From NCBI GenBank assembly GCA_001003705.1, contig LCPQ01000022.1, forward strand, positions 1-33,159: a stretch of 33,159 nucleotides of DNA. Direction: 5' to 3'. This DNA is from Parcubacteria group bacterium GW2011_GWA2_48_9 (GTDB lineage Bacteria; Patescibacteriota; Patescibacteriia; UBA10025). This document shows, in pieces, positions 21,537 through 28,499 of the stretch. Within the stretch, counting starts at the first letter, position 1, and the number at the start of each line of letters is the position of its first letter. The translations under genes were made by a program, and so were the position numbers. The notes below the pieces were generated by a model that had not been told where the DNA came from, did not search any database, and saw nothing but the letters and a program-made list of their open reading frames with translations.

Positions 21537-22088
21537 ATGGGGTTAGTAGACTGGGCATTTGTTGCCCTTGTGTTCTGGCTTCTCTCGCGCTATTGGATAC
21601 GTGCCAAAAGCGCCGGAGCGACCGCCATCACCATCGGCTGTCTCGTGATTCTCGGCGCCTATTCCCTCGCAATCGGCGAGACATGGTACCTGAATTACGA
21701 AACAGTGTCTTTCCCGTTGAACCTCTTCGGGGACGGCATCTACACGCGTGATGACTGGAACCCAGTTGCCGCTTTGATACTGATCGCGCTTGTTGTTGGA
21801 TTCTTCGCCCGATGGCCGCTGGGTTACGCGCTGAAGAAATACAGCGACAAGCCGGAATTGCCAGGCACGACAGGACCTGCCGCACCTGCCTTCATCTGCG
21901 TACTCATTGCCCTGTTGTGCACCGCATCTGCGGGATCGTACATCAAGATGTGGAAAAATCAGGAACCGGGACACTATACCGTCTCGTTCCTTACCACGGC
22001 GACGGCTGGAATACTCGGTGCAGGATCAGAGATGGCATCACAGGCAGGGGTGCCCAAACCCAAGCCTGACGCTAAGTCCGGTAAGTAG
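21537..22088 (+). CDS. Multi-pass membrane protein, function unknown
   Basis: 183 residues with about four hydrophobic helices: near residues 4-18 (VDWAFVALVFWLLSR), 29-47 (ITIGCLVILGAYSLAIG), 78-95 (ALILIALVVGFFARW) and 115-135 (AFICVLIALLCTASAG). The C-terminal tail is Gly/Ala-rich with a Pro/Lys end. AAAGGAGG lies 4 nt before the ATG. It has its own promoter (21223-21251) and a strong terminator (22161-22203), so forms a stand-alone unit with the leader peptide. GC content is visibly higher than in neighbouring genes. No named family is recognised. Confidence 0.72.
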   Translation: MGLVDWAFVALVFWLLSRYWIRAKSAGATAITIGCLVILGAYSLAIGETWYLNYETVSFPLNLFGDGIYTRDDWNPVAALILIALVVGFFARWPLGYALKKYSDKPELPGTTGPAAPAFICVLIALLCTASAGSYIKMWKNQEPGHYTVSFLTTATAGILGAGSEMASQAGVPKPKPDAKSGK

Positions 22089-22160
22089 TACCCCACGCAC
22101 AAATTCCGTGTACCCACCGTATTACCTCAATTGGAGAAGCTCATGTTACCCGCCCTTTAG

Positions 22161-22203
22161 ACCCGGGACCGCAATCGGATTGCGCCCCGGGTTCCTCTTT
22201 TTA
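22161..22203 (+). terminator. Intrinsic terminator of the membrane-protein unit
   Basis: ACCCGGG (22161-22167) pairs with CCCGGGT (22186-22192), with an inner CGCAAT/ATTGCG stem, followed by a T-rich tract to 22203. Confidence 0.9.
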
Positions 22204-22265
22204 TAGGCAACGACAAATAAACTACAGCTCACGATGCTGCAGTCAAATAACAATTATCCGATTTA

Positions 22266-24185
22266 CTAATCAGCCAACTCCGCTTTCACGTTCTCCAGCT
22301 CCGTATCTTGCGTGTCTGGACTTTTTTCGGTCACACCAACAAGACATACTTCAGGCCATGCTTTATAATGGCTTTTAAATACCTCATTCTTTACCGTGCC
22401 ATCTGGGTAAGTAACGCTGTACGTAAAGTCGGCATCAGACCCATTATGCGCTTTTTCGATGCACTTGCGCGTGCCCGGCGCCAAGTCAGTCGTCTCAATA
22501 ATTTTCGTCGGGCCTGGACGGACAACATTGTATATTTTTGGAACGGATGACGTTGCCGTTCGGCCGTCTTCTGTCCCGTAAAATTCGAATATCAAGTTAT
22601 CTCCGTCAATGTTTGTCTGCAGGAGCAGATTCGTCGTGAAGTCATTGGTAAACCGGAAATCCGGCTTTGGGTCGTATATGGTCGCGTCCATGCCGACGGG
22701 CGGCTCATAATATGATACGCGGTACGAGTGGTTCTTGCGTTCGACTATGGGCAACCCTGAATCCAGCACGAGCCGGAAAAAGGTCGTACCGATCTGGCAT
22801 AAGCCACCGCCGACCTCGGGAATTGTTCGGTTTCCTTTAATAACGAGTTCGGGCAGGTATCCGTTTGCTTTATCAATAGGCGATAGTGCTTTTACCAGCG
22901 AAAACGTTTCACCTGGAGCGATTAAAATGCCATTTAACTTTTGGGCGGCCAAACCGATATTGAAGCGGCGGTTCTTTGGGCTGCCTGCAAAATTCGTCTT
23001 TCCCATTCCCACGAGTTCCGTAATGCCCAGGGTATTTACCTCGTCAGTTTTGATCTCCGGCGCAGTCTCGTCAACGGCAATTTCAACAGTCGCGCTTCCT
23101 TCGGCGAGCGCCGCGTTTAGTGCTGCCAGGGTTTTTTCGACATTGAGGGCTACCCCATTTTTGCTCGGCTGGAATACGGTGACACGGCCGTTCTGCATCT
23201 CAAACTTCGCTTCCTGCGCGGGACGGGATATTTCGACAGCAATGCCGTCGAGCCACGTTTCGATCGGTTCACCCGCTACGCCAACGGCCACTTCCTGCTG
23301 GGTCCCGAGCACCGTACCGTCACCGTTCGTAGCTTGGTCACCCTCGCCTTCGCGACGGTAAAACGCGAGCGCGAGGCGCACCATGTCACCTTCAAGCTTC
23401 CATTCAGTACCCTCAAATGACAGAGCGTAGGGACCACCCTCAGCGATTGTCTGTACTGACGGCAAAAGATCTTCTACGTCCGCCATACGGATATCCGGCT
23501 CATCCTGTACGAGTGAAACTTCGCGAGTAGGAGGAATTAATAAAGCGAATTGGGCAACGACGTCGTCAGTGATACTGGCATAGTCAAATGCCATGCCGGA
23601 CTGCTCTGTTTTCAGTGATGGCGTCTCGCCCGAGAAGACGATGCCGGCATTCTGCGCGGGTGTTTCATACGGACTCAGTTCTTTTTCGAGCACTTTCAAA
23701 AGTGTCTCGTTATCAATTGTGACAACGGGCGCCATGATGTCTGAGAAGAGCAGTCGGAGCCCGCGATCAAGCGGGGAAAGCGCTGTTTGTTCTGATAGTA
23801 ATGCATCCATCGTCGTATCCACATCATACGTGACGAGCGGATACGCGATTTCGGGATTTGCCTCGTCGGTGAGTGTCGTTTCTATGGTAAACTGTTCGCC
23901 CTGGAATGTTAACGCGATGCCGGTCACCGCTATTTCATCGACTTTCGTCTGCAGCGACTCCCGTGCTTGATCAAATGTCTTACCACTCACGTTAAAAGCG
24001 CCAATGTAGGTATGGGGAAGCAACTTGCCGGATGAGAGTTGGCCAGCGGCGAACACGGCCCCCAAGAACAGATAGCCCGGTATCCCAATGGCGATGCCAA
24101 CAAGAAGAAGCCTGCCTGCAATATTCGCGGCAAAACGCGGGGGAGGAGCTTGAGTCTCTTTTTTCTTTGGCTGTTTTGATACCAT
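22266..24185 (-). CDS. VanW family protein with peptidoglycan-binding-like domain
   Basis: 639 residues. A basic Pro/Gln-rich N-terminus is followed by a single membrane helix (about 23-48). Then come two YoaR/PG_binding_4-like segments (NVSGKTFDQARESLQ..., and around VFQPSKNGVALNVEKTLAALNAAL). The VanW domain (about 400-540) contains GKTNFAGSPKNRRFNIGLAA, APGETFSLVKAL, GNRTIPEVGGGLCQIGTTFFR and MDATIYDPKPDFRF. A G5-like C-terminal segment may follow. VanW proteins occur in vancomycin-resistance clusters and in many Gram-positive and CPR genomes, probably at the cell wall; activity is unproven. It is transcribed from a TTTACA-17-TATCGT promoter just upstream, with almost no leader. Confidence 0.9.
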   Translation of the reverse strand: MVSKQPKKKETQAPPPRFAANIAGRLLLVGIAIGIPGYLFLGAVFAAGQLSSGKLLPHTYIGAFNVSGKTFDQARESLQTKVDEIAVTGIALTFQGEQFTIETTLTDEANPEIAYPLVTYDVDTTMDALLSEQTALSPLDRGLRLLFSDIMAPVVTIDNETLLKVLEKELSPYETPAQNAGIVFSGETPSLKTEQSGMAFDYASITDDVVAQFALLIPPTREVSLVQDEPDIRMADVEDLLPSVQTIAEGGPYALSFEGTEWKLEGDMVRLALAFYRREGEGDQATNGDGTVLGTQQEVAVGVAGEPIETWLDGIAVEISRPAQEAKFEMQNGRVTVFQPSKNGVALNVEKTLAALNAALAEGSATVEIAVDETAPEIKTDEVNTLGITELVGMGKTNFAGSPKNRRFNIGLAAQKLNGILIAPGETFSLVKALSPIDKANGYLPELVIKGNRTIPEVGGGLCQIGTTFFRLVLDSGLPIVERKNHSYRVSYYEPPVGMDATIYDPKPDFRFTNDFTTNLLLQTNIDGDNLIFEFYGTEDGRTATSSVPKIYNVVRPGPTKIIETTDLAPGTRKCIEKAHNGSDADFTYSVTYPDGTVKNEVFKSHYKAWPEVCLVGVTEKSPDTQDTELENVKAELAD

Positions 24186-24196
24186 ACCGATGGCTC

Positions 24197-24225
24197 ACGA
24201 TAGCAGAAAAAACTCTCTTTGTAAA
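24197..24225 (-). promoter_or_regulatory. Promoter of the VanW gene
   Basis: Minus strand TTTACA (24220-24225), 17-nt spacer, TATCGT (24197-24202). Start near 24190, about 5 nt before the ATG, so the transcript is near-leaderless. Confidence 0.65.
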
Positions 24226-24253
24226 GGGAGCAGGGTGGGAAGCGCAGCCGGTA

Positions 24254-24730
24254 CTAGCTTTCTTCGTTTACCTTGATCACCTTTACCTTGTTGGCTCGAG
24301 GGACTTTAGGCAATGTAATGGTTAAAACACCGTTTTTTAAGCTTGCCTGTGCCTTATCTACTTTTATTTCCGTCGGCAAAATGATCGAACGTGAAAATCC
24401 TCCCCAGAAACATTCTTTAAACAAATACTCCGCGTTCTCCGCAGTGAAATCCTTTTCCCGTTTTCCACGGATAGTCACCATGTCGTTATTGATGGAAATA
24501 TCCAAATCTTCCGGGCGTACGCCAGCAATGGTTGATTTCACCACTATTTCCTTTTCGGTTTGATATACGTCGACGGCGAGCTGACCGGAAAAGTCTTCCG
24601 TGAGCCACCCGGCACTGGCAAAATTATCTCTGTCCTCATCACTTACCGGAAGCTGCTGAGGATCACTCACGTTAGGGATCACTTTTTTCACCGTTGTGCC
24701 GACATTGTTTACTGGTTGCGGATTTGGCAT
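24254..24730 (-). CDS. Hsp20/alpha-crystallin small heat-shock protein
   Basis: 158 residues. An N-terminal region of about 50 residues is followed by the alpha-crystallin domain (about 50-145): LAVDVYQTEKEIVVKSTIAGVRPEDLDI, MVTIRGKRE, the loop with FSRSIILPTEI, and the family signature A.LKNGVLTITLPK. It ends with a short VKVIKVNEES tail. It should form oligomers that hold unfolding proteins. Its TATACT -10 (24737-24742) places the transcription start at the ATG itself, so the message appears leaderless. Four TACGAAT repeats lie at the -35 position, in place of a normal -35 box. Confidence 0.95.
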   Translation of the reverse strand: MPNPQPVNNVGTTVKKVIPNVSDPQQLPVSDEDRDNFASAGWLTEDFSGQLAVDVYQTEKEIVVKSTIAGVRPEDLDISINNDMVTIRGKREKDFTAENAEYLFKECFWGGFSRSIILPTEIKVDKAQASLKNGVLTITLPKVPRANKVKVIKVNEES

Positions 24731-24736
24731 ATGGAT

Positions 24737-24742
24737 AGTATA
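24737..24742 (-). promoter_or_regulatory. -10 element of hsp20 (leaderless)
   Basis: Minus strand TATACT ends 7 nt before the ATG at 24730. No TTGACA-like -35 is present; the -35 region falls in the TACGAAT repeats. Confidence 0.6.
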
Positions 24743-24752
24743 TCATTTGATC

Positions 24753-24785
24753 TACGAATGTACGAATCCCTACGAATATACGAAT
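24753..24785. repeat. Four TACGAAT repeats upstream of hsp20
   Basis: TACGAAT occurs at 24753, 24761, 24771 and 24779 (spacings 8, 10 and 8 nt), read as ATTCGTA towards hsp20. The array covers the -35 and further upstream. It could be an activator or repressor site; it does not match the CIRCE element. A simple repeat expansion is the alternative. Confidence 0.6.
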
Positions 24786-24801
24786 GATTAGCATCAAACC
24801 T

Positions 24802-24833
24802 CCCCTGTTACCCCCTGATTTCCCTTGTTACCC
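24802..24833 (-). repeat. G-rich repeat related to those in the O-antigen-ligase-like gene
   Basis: On the minus strand, G-runs of 3, 3, 5 and 4 are separated by TAACAA, AAATCA and TAACA. The GGG-ATCA-GGGGG style matches 6417-6450. Here it lies between genes. Confidence 0.55.
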
Positions 24834-24843
24834 TTTCTTTCTT

Positions 24844-24883
24844 GAAAAAACAGAACCCCCACACCAATCTGATTGGTGTGGGG
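24844..24883 (-). terminator. Intrinsic terminator of the acidic small protein
   Basis: On the minus strand CCCCACACCAAT (24872-24883) pairs with ATTGGTGTGGGG (24857-24868) around a 3-nt loop, followed by a T-rich tract. A 12-bp perfect stem is unusually strong. Confidence 0.9.
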
Positions 24884-24917
24884 ACCCCTAAAAAGTCTGT
24901 GTAAGTTGGCTGGTTTG

Positions 24918-25025
24918 CTACATGCCCCCGTCCATCGGTTCTTCGTCGCTGCCCATGCCGTCGTCCCCGCCCTCGTCCTTGTCCTTGTCCTCGTCCGGCA
25001 TGTCACCTTCGTCGTCGAAGTACAT
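24918..25025 (-). CDS. 35-residue acidic protein
   Basis: ATG 25025 to TAG 24918-24920. The peptide begins MYFDDEGDMPDEDKDKDEGG and ends MDGGM; almost half the residues are Asp or Glu, with several Gly and Met. There are no hydrophobic segments, so it should be disordered and cytoplasmic, perhaps metal- or protein-binding. The frame is supported by the strong terminator starting 35 nt after its stop. No clear SD precedes it. No family is recognised. The alternative frame in this stretch gives a low-complexity Thr/Arg peptide and is rejected. Confidence 0.55.
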   Translation of the reverse strand: MYFDDEGDMPDEDKDKDEGGDDGMGSDEEPMDGGM

Positions 25026-25131
25026 ACGCTTTTGCGCGTTAATACTTAGGTTGCGGTAAGTCTACCAGATATATTAATTGAGGCAATGGAGAAATCCACA
25101 GGGTATCGGCGTCACATGAAGCCAGTATTCA

Positions 25132-25160
25132 TTGACGAAAAATAGGGTATACTATACCAT
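25132..25160 (+). promoter_or_regulatory. Promoter of tRNA-Glu
   Basis: TTGACG (25132-25137), 17-nt spacer, TACCAT (25155-25160). Start near 25167, 27 nt before the mature tRNA. The remaining bases of 25026-25131 show no other feature. Confidence 0.7.
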
Positions 25161-25193
25161 AGTCCCACGTTCCTGAAGGAATTTAGTATTTGT

Positions 25194-25269
25194 GCCGCCA
25201 TCGTCTAGAGGCCTAGGACTCCACGCTTTCAATGTGGCAACACGGGTTCGAATCCCGTTGGCGGTACCA
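25194..25269 (+). tRNA. tRNA-Glu (anticodon TTC)
   Basis: Complete cloverleaf. Acceptor GCCGCCA pairs with TGGCGGT (G1-U72 wobble), discriminator A, encoded CCA (25267-25269). The D-arm is TCGTCTAGAGGCCTAGGA, typical of tRNA-Glu. Anticodon stem CCACG/TGTGG encloses CTTTCAA. The T-arm is ACGGG/CCCGT around TTCGAAT. Its last 21 nt are repeated exactly at 25375-25395. Confidence 0.95.
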
Positions 25270-25329
25270 CCAAAGTAGTTTCAAAATCCCTAACGCCAAC
25301 TCGCTAGCACTTCGGGAAGTTAACACGCA

Positions 25330-25395
25330 GGATTCGAAGGGCGCGAGCGTGCGTAGCGCCCCGGGCCCTATGGGCGAATCCCGTTGGCGGTACCA
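25330..25395 (+). repeat. Copy of the tRNA-Glu 3' end with a hairpin module in its T-loop
   Basis: Bases 25375-25395 repeat the last 21 nt of tRNA-Glu (25249-25269) exactly, 126 nt downstream. GGATTCG (25330-25336) pairs with CGAATCC (25375-25381). The space holds the module TCGAAGGGCGC...GCGCCCCG (25334-25363), 29/30 identical to that beside tRNA-Val, plus a GGGCCC/TGGG extension. It directly abuts the serine recombinase remnant on the other strand. Confidence 0.8.
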
Positions 25396-25656
25396 ATCTG
25401 GATCATGCGCAACCTCAAGGATCGTATTGAAGGGACTTTTCAGCGTATACTCGAGCTTTCTACCATTGAGCAAGCAGTTTTGAAGTAGGAAGCTCAACAA
25501 TTGCCTTTTTTCCTCGGGTTCAGAACTTTCAAATATCTCGGAGGCGCGATTAGCTAAAGAAAATACCATAGACGCCGTAATATGATAGCTTTCGTCAGCT
25601 TCGGTATACTGCTGTACTTGCTGGTTTAAGCCGTACTCTTCGTGAGTAATTCTTTT
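25396..25656 (-). pseudogene. C-terminal remnant of a large serine recombinase
   Basis: Minus-strand frame opening after a TGA (25657-25659). It reads THEEYGLNQQVQQYTEADES, then ITASMVFSLANRASEIFESS and EPEEKRQLLSFLLQNC, followed by NGRKLEYTLKSPFN. This is the coiled-coil and C-terminal end of serine recombinases of the resolvase/Recombinase/zinc-ribbon type. The catalytic domain and zinc ribbon are gone; upstream the frame is broken. At its 3' end the frame continues without a stop through the tRNA-Glu 3' copy, the hairpin and into antisense tRNA-Glu, stopping only at 25213. The gene therefore ended at the tRNA-derived sequence, as expected for a recombinase sitting next to its tRNA attachment site. 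Family assignment rests on recalled C-terminal motifs. Confidence 0.7.
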
Positions 25657-25715
25657 TCAGCCGTTTTATCCCGGTCGTCCGGCATCTCATTTCCATCCCG
25701 GCGGGCATTGGCCGC

Positions 25716-26021
25716 ATGAGCCAAAAAAATTCATCCTCTACACAACTATCGGCGCGGCACTATAGAATAGCCTACTCGCCTACCTTGGTTATCTACTGGG
25801 CAGCAGTTGGGGGGATTCGCAAATATACTGAAATTTTAGATACTATTATTGTGGCCGGTCTTATAGTTCTGATAATTTGTTTCTTCTATAATATAAGAAA
25901 GACAAAAAAGCCAGTCAGCAAAAAAATGAGGGAGCTGAGTAATCGCTGGTGGCAACTCTTTTTTATACGGCCAAAAATGCTTTATAGGTTTAGAATTACC
26001 ACTATTAAGGCTGCCACCTGA
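25716..26021 (+). CDS. Small single-pass membrane protein, uncertain
   Basis: 101 residues. One convincing membrane helix (TIIVAGLIVLIICFFYN, about 43-60) is followed by a basic segment (KTKKPVSKKM) and an aromatic tail (NRWWQLFFIRPKMLYRF). The last 40 nt overlap the convergent membrane-protein gene, so the final residues are antisense to real coding and the true end may be accidental. No SD is seen. No family is recognised. It lies just beyond the recombinase remnant, so could be a relic of the same insertion. Confidence 0.4.
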   Translation: MSQKNSSSTQLSARHYRIAYSPTLVIYWAAVGGIRKYTEILDTIIVAGLIVLIICFFYNIRKTKKPVSKKMRELSNRWWQLFFIRPKMLYRFRITTIKAAT

Positions 26022-26560
26022 AACAGGACGTAGGCTTTTTGAACTGGCGCATGCCAGGGCCTGGCCATTTTTTCATTATTTTTATAGACCCTTGAACTGA
26101 CTGCCCAGACCAAAAAATAAATTACAAAAACAGCCAAAGCAACCCAGAGATACCAGTTCTGTAACTTCGTATTAACCAGCAGAATACAGATATTAGTGCT
26201 AATGTTGCCGGTCATCACTAAAGCGCCATGGGTCACCGAATAGGCTCGCTGGTACTTTTTATAGGGCACCAGCACTGAACAAGCGATAGAAATACCGCCA
26301 AAAAAACCAAAAAACTTAAATAACAGGGCCGATTCAGCCGAAGTCATAGCAACTTGCCACCAGATCAGGATTAATGTACAGCCTAATATGACAAAAGCGA
26401 TCAGGTTCAATAAGCGGGAAAGAGCCCAATTATTTTCATAGGACAGGTCGCTAAAATAATTCCAAAAATAGCGAAAAGGCTTATAGTGGGTCAGCATAGC
26501 GGTGTGAGTCCCGACAAAAAATATGAAAATTCCGATTAAACTTATTATTTTTATAGCCAT
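25982..26560 (-). CDS. Six-helix membrane protein (DUF998-like)
   Basis: 192 residues with about six hydrophobic segments. The pattern, THYKPFRYFWNYFSDL near the N-terminus (a conserved-looking loop with SDL), a third-helix region followed by VLVPYKKYQRAYSVTHG, and a C-terminal helix, resembles DUF998/frag1-like integral membrane proteins, which have no defined activity. It is divergent from the phosphatidyltransferase gene (57 nt apart), and convergent with the small protein at 25716. Local base composition is more AT-rich than the window average. Confidence 0.6.
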   Translation of the reverse strand: MAIKIISLIGIFIFFVGTHTAMLTHYKPFRYFWNYFSDLSYENNWALSRLLNLIAFVILGCTLILIWWQVAMTSAESALLFKFFGFFGGISIACSVLVPYKKYQRAYSVTHGALVMTGNISTNICILLVNTKLQNWYLWVALAVFVIYFLVWAVSSRVYKNNEKMARPWHAPVQKAYVLFQVAALIVVILNL

Positions 26561-26617
26561 AAAGATACTTTAGCATGAACTGTCGTAATGGAAACCCGAC
26601 TATAGTATAATTAATCT

Positions 26618-27316
26618 ATGAATCAAACACCAGAACAGGGACAATATATTGATAAGACCAAGGTAAGCACGCACCCATTATGGCCGTTGGAACAGTGTTG
26701 GATCGGCTTCATCTTGCCTCGGGTCCCAAAATATCTCAACACAGTCAACCTTACCCTGGCCACCATCCTCTGGTCGGGCCTGCTTATCCTGTTTGGCCGG
26801 TTTGGACACCAGCATACGTATTGGTTGTGGGCGGTAAGCGGCTTGATAATAGCTCAATATTTCACCGATTCCCTGGACGGAGCGATCGGCCGTTACCGTA
26901 GAAACGGCCTGGTAAAATGGGGGCATTATATGGATCATCTGCTGGATTTTGTCTTCCTCTGTGCCATTATAATCAGCTACCAGTACCTGCTCCCCCAGTA
27001 TTCACAGTGGTTCATAGTTCTTTTTGGCTTGCTAGGATCCCTGATGATAAGCTCGTATCTGATGTTTGGCATGACCAATAAATTTCAGATGTCGTATGGG
27101 CAAATCGGCATGATTGAGTTCCGCATCGGCGTGATAATAATAAATGCATTGATAATCTTCATCGGGCCGGGCTTCCTGAGATGGCTGTTGCCATTTATGT
27201 CACTAGTGATTTTTTTCTTGCTGATCTGGGGGGTTTACCGGGCACAGGGCGTGGCCAGGCAGATGGATCTGGAAAATAAACGAATTTCTACCGACCGCCA
27301 GCTTCAGGATCAATAA
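26618..27316 (+). CDS. CDP-alcohol phosphatidyltransferase family protein
   Basis: 232 residues with about six helices. The family motif D..DG..xR(x8-9)G...D...D is present as DSLDGAIGRY ... GHYMDHLLD (about 87-113); the usual Ala before Arg is Gly. Such enzymes transfer a phosphoalcohol from CDP-diacylglycerol (or CDP-alcohol) to an acceptor, making phospholipid headgroups. The acceptor (glycerol phosphate, inositol phosphate or other) cannot be read. TATAAT at 26606-26611 places transcription start at the ATG, so the message may be leaderless; no good -35 is seen. The upstream divergent gene encodes another membrane protein. Confidence 0.88.
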   Translation: MNQTPEQGQYIDKTKVSTHPLWPLEQCWIGFILPRVPKYLNTVNLTLATILWSGLLILFGRFGHQHTYWLWAVSGLIIAQYFTDSLDGAIGRYRRNGLVKWGHYMDHLLDFVFLCAIIISYQYLLPQYSQWFIVLFGLLGSLMISSYLMFGMTNKFQMSYGQIGMIEFRIGVIIINALIIFIGPGFLRWLLPFMSLVIFFLLIWGVYRAQGVARQMDLENKRISTDRQLQDQ

Positions 27317-27366
27317 TTCTCTTTAAAATAGGTTCGTACTTCGTTGTAAAGCCATACCATATAGAA

Positions 27367-28386
27367 ATGAGAATTCTCTCCATCGAAACCTCCTGCGATG
27401 AAACTGCCATCAGTGTCGTAGACGCACTCCGCGGCAAGTTTGTCGTGCGTTCGCATATCATCTCATCCCAAATCCCTAAACATGTGAAATACGGCGGGGT
27501 GGTGCCTGAAGTAGCAGCAAGAGAACACGTCAAAAACATCATTCCGACGCTTTATTACGCGCTCAAAAAATCGAAGACTAAACCTAAGCAGATCGACCTC
27601 ATCGCCGTGACCCGCGGGCCCGGGCTGATGACTTCGCTTGCCGTCGGCATACAAACGGCTGTCGGGTTGGCTTTTGGGTGGAAGAAACCTCTGGTGGGCG
27701 TCAACCATATGGAAGGGCACATATACTCGAACTGGGTAGAACATCCCACTACCAAATTCCCCGCTCTGCACCTCGTCGTCTCGGGCGGACACACAGAACT
27801 TGTTCTGATGACCGGGCACGGGAAATACCGCCTGCTCGGCAAGACGCGCGATGATGCGGCAGGAGAAGCATTTGATAAGGTGGCAAAAATATTGAACCTG
27901 CCGTACCCAGGCGGACCGTCAATACAACGCGCGGCGGAAAAAGGAAATCCGCAAGCGGTGGACTTTCCTCGACCCATGATGAACGCGCAGGGGTTCGAAT
28001 TCAGCTTCGCCGGGTTAAAAACGTCAGTCCTCTACCATGTACAAAAAATGAAACGGGTAACACCTCGGCAGAGAGCAGACATCGCCGCGTCATTCCAACA
28101 GGCCGTCGTAGATGTGCTTGTTGCTAAAACCGTTCGTGCAGCAACACAATACCGCGTTAAATCGGTATTCCTTGCCGGCGGCGTCGCGGCAAACAAGCCT
28201 CTTCGCGAGCAACTCGCAAAAGCCATAAAGAAAGAACTTCCCCGCGCCCTATTCACCATTCCGCCTTTTAAACTTTGTACAGATAACGCTACCATGATCG
28301 CCGTGGCGGGGTACTTCCGTTATAGACGAAATGGCGCTGATAACTGGCAAACACTCGACGCGGATCCGAATTGGGAATTGGTGTAG
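27367..28386 (+). CDS. tsaD: TsaD, tRNA N6-threonylcarbamoyladenosine synthase subunit
   Basis: 339 residues, full length. It starts MRILSIETSCDETAISVVD, then RGPGLMTSL (about 84-92), the metal-binding motif NHMEGH (His114, His118), LVVSGGHTELV, DDAAGEAFDKVA, the C-terminal GGVAANKPLR and FKLCTDNATMIA, all diagnostic of TsaD/Kae1 of the ASKHA fold. It transfers threonylcarbamoyl from TC-AMP to A37 of ANN-decoding tRNAs, together with TsaB and TsaE, which are not in this window. It follows the phosphatidyltransferase gene by 50 nt. No frameshift or missing motif. Confidence 0.97.
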   Translation: MRILSIETSCDETAISVVDALRGKFVVRSHIISSQIPKHVKYGGVVPEVAAREHVKNIIPTLYYALKKSKTKPKQIDLIAVTRGPGLMTSLAVGIQTAVGLAFGWKKPLVGVNHMEGHIYSNWVEHPTTKFPALHLVVSGGHTELVLMTGHGKYRLLGKTRDDAAGEAFDKVAKILNLPYPGGPSIQRAAEKGNPQAVDFPRPMMNAQGFEFSFAGLKTSVLYHVQKMKRVTPRQRADIAASFQQAVVDVLVAKTVRAATQYRVKSVFLAGGVAANKPLREQLAKAIKKELPRALFTIPPFKLCTDNATMIAVAGYFRYRRNGADNWQTLDADPNWELV

Positions 28387-28499
28387 TGATTTTTACAACC
28401 TATCGCATGCTTGAGAGCGTGCTCTTGGTTATATACTAGGGCGTACCCTCTCAAGGATGCGTCCGGTTACGCTTTCTTTTCGACCTCGCGGGTGGTAAA

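Noticed and set aside
24794-25006. Minus-strand 70-codon frame with Thr/Arg repeats
   Set aside because: It is the wrong frame of the acidic small protein and reads through its terminator.
25716-26021. Part of a conjugative or relaxase gene on the minus strand near 25660-25720
   Set aside because: A short polar minus-strand frame exists there, but it has no recognisable motif and stops within the recombinase remnant region.
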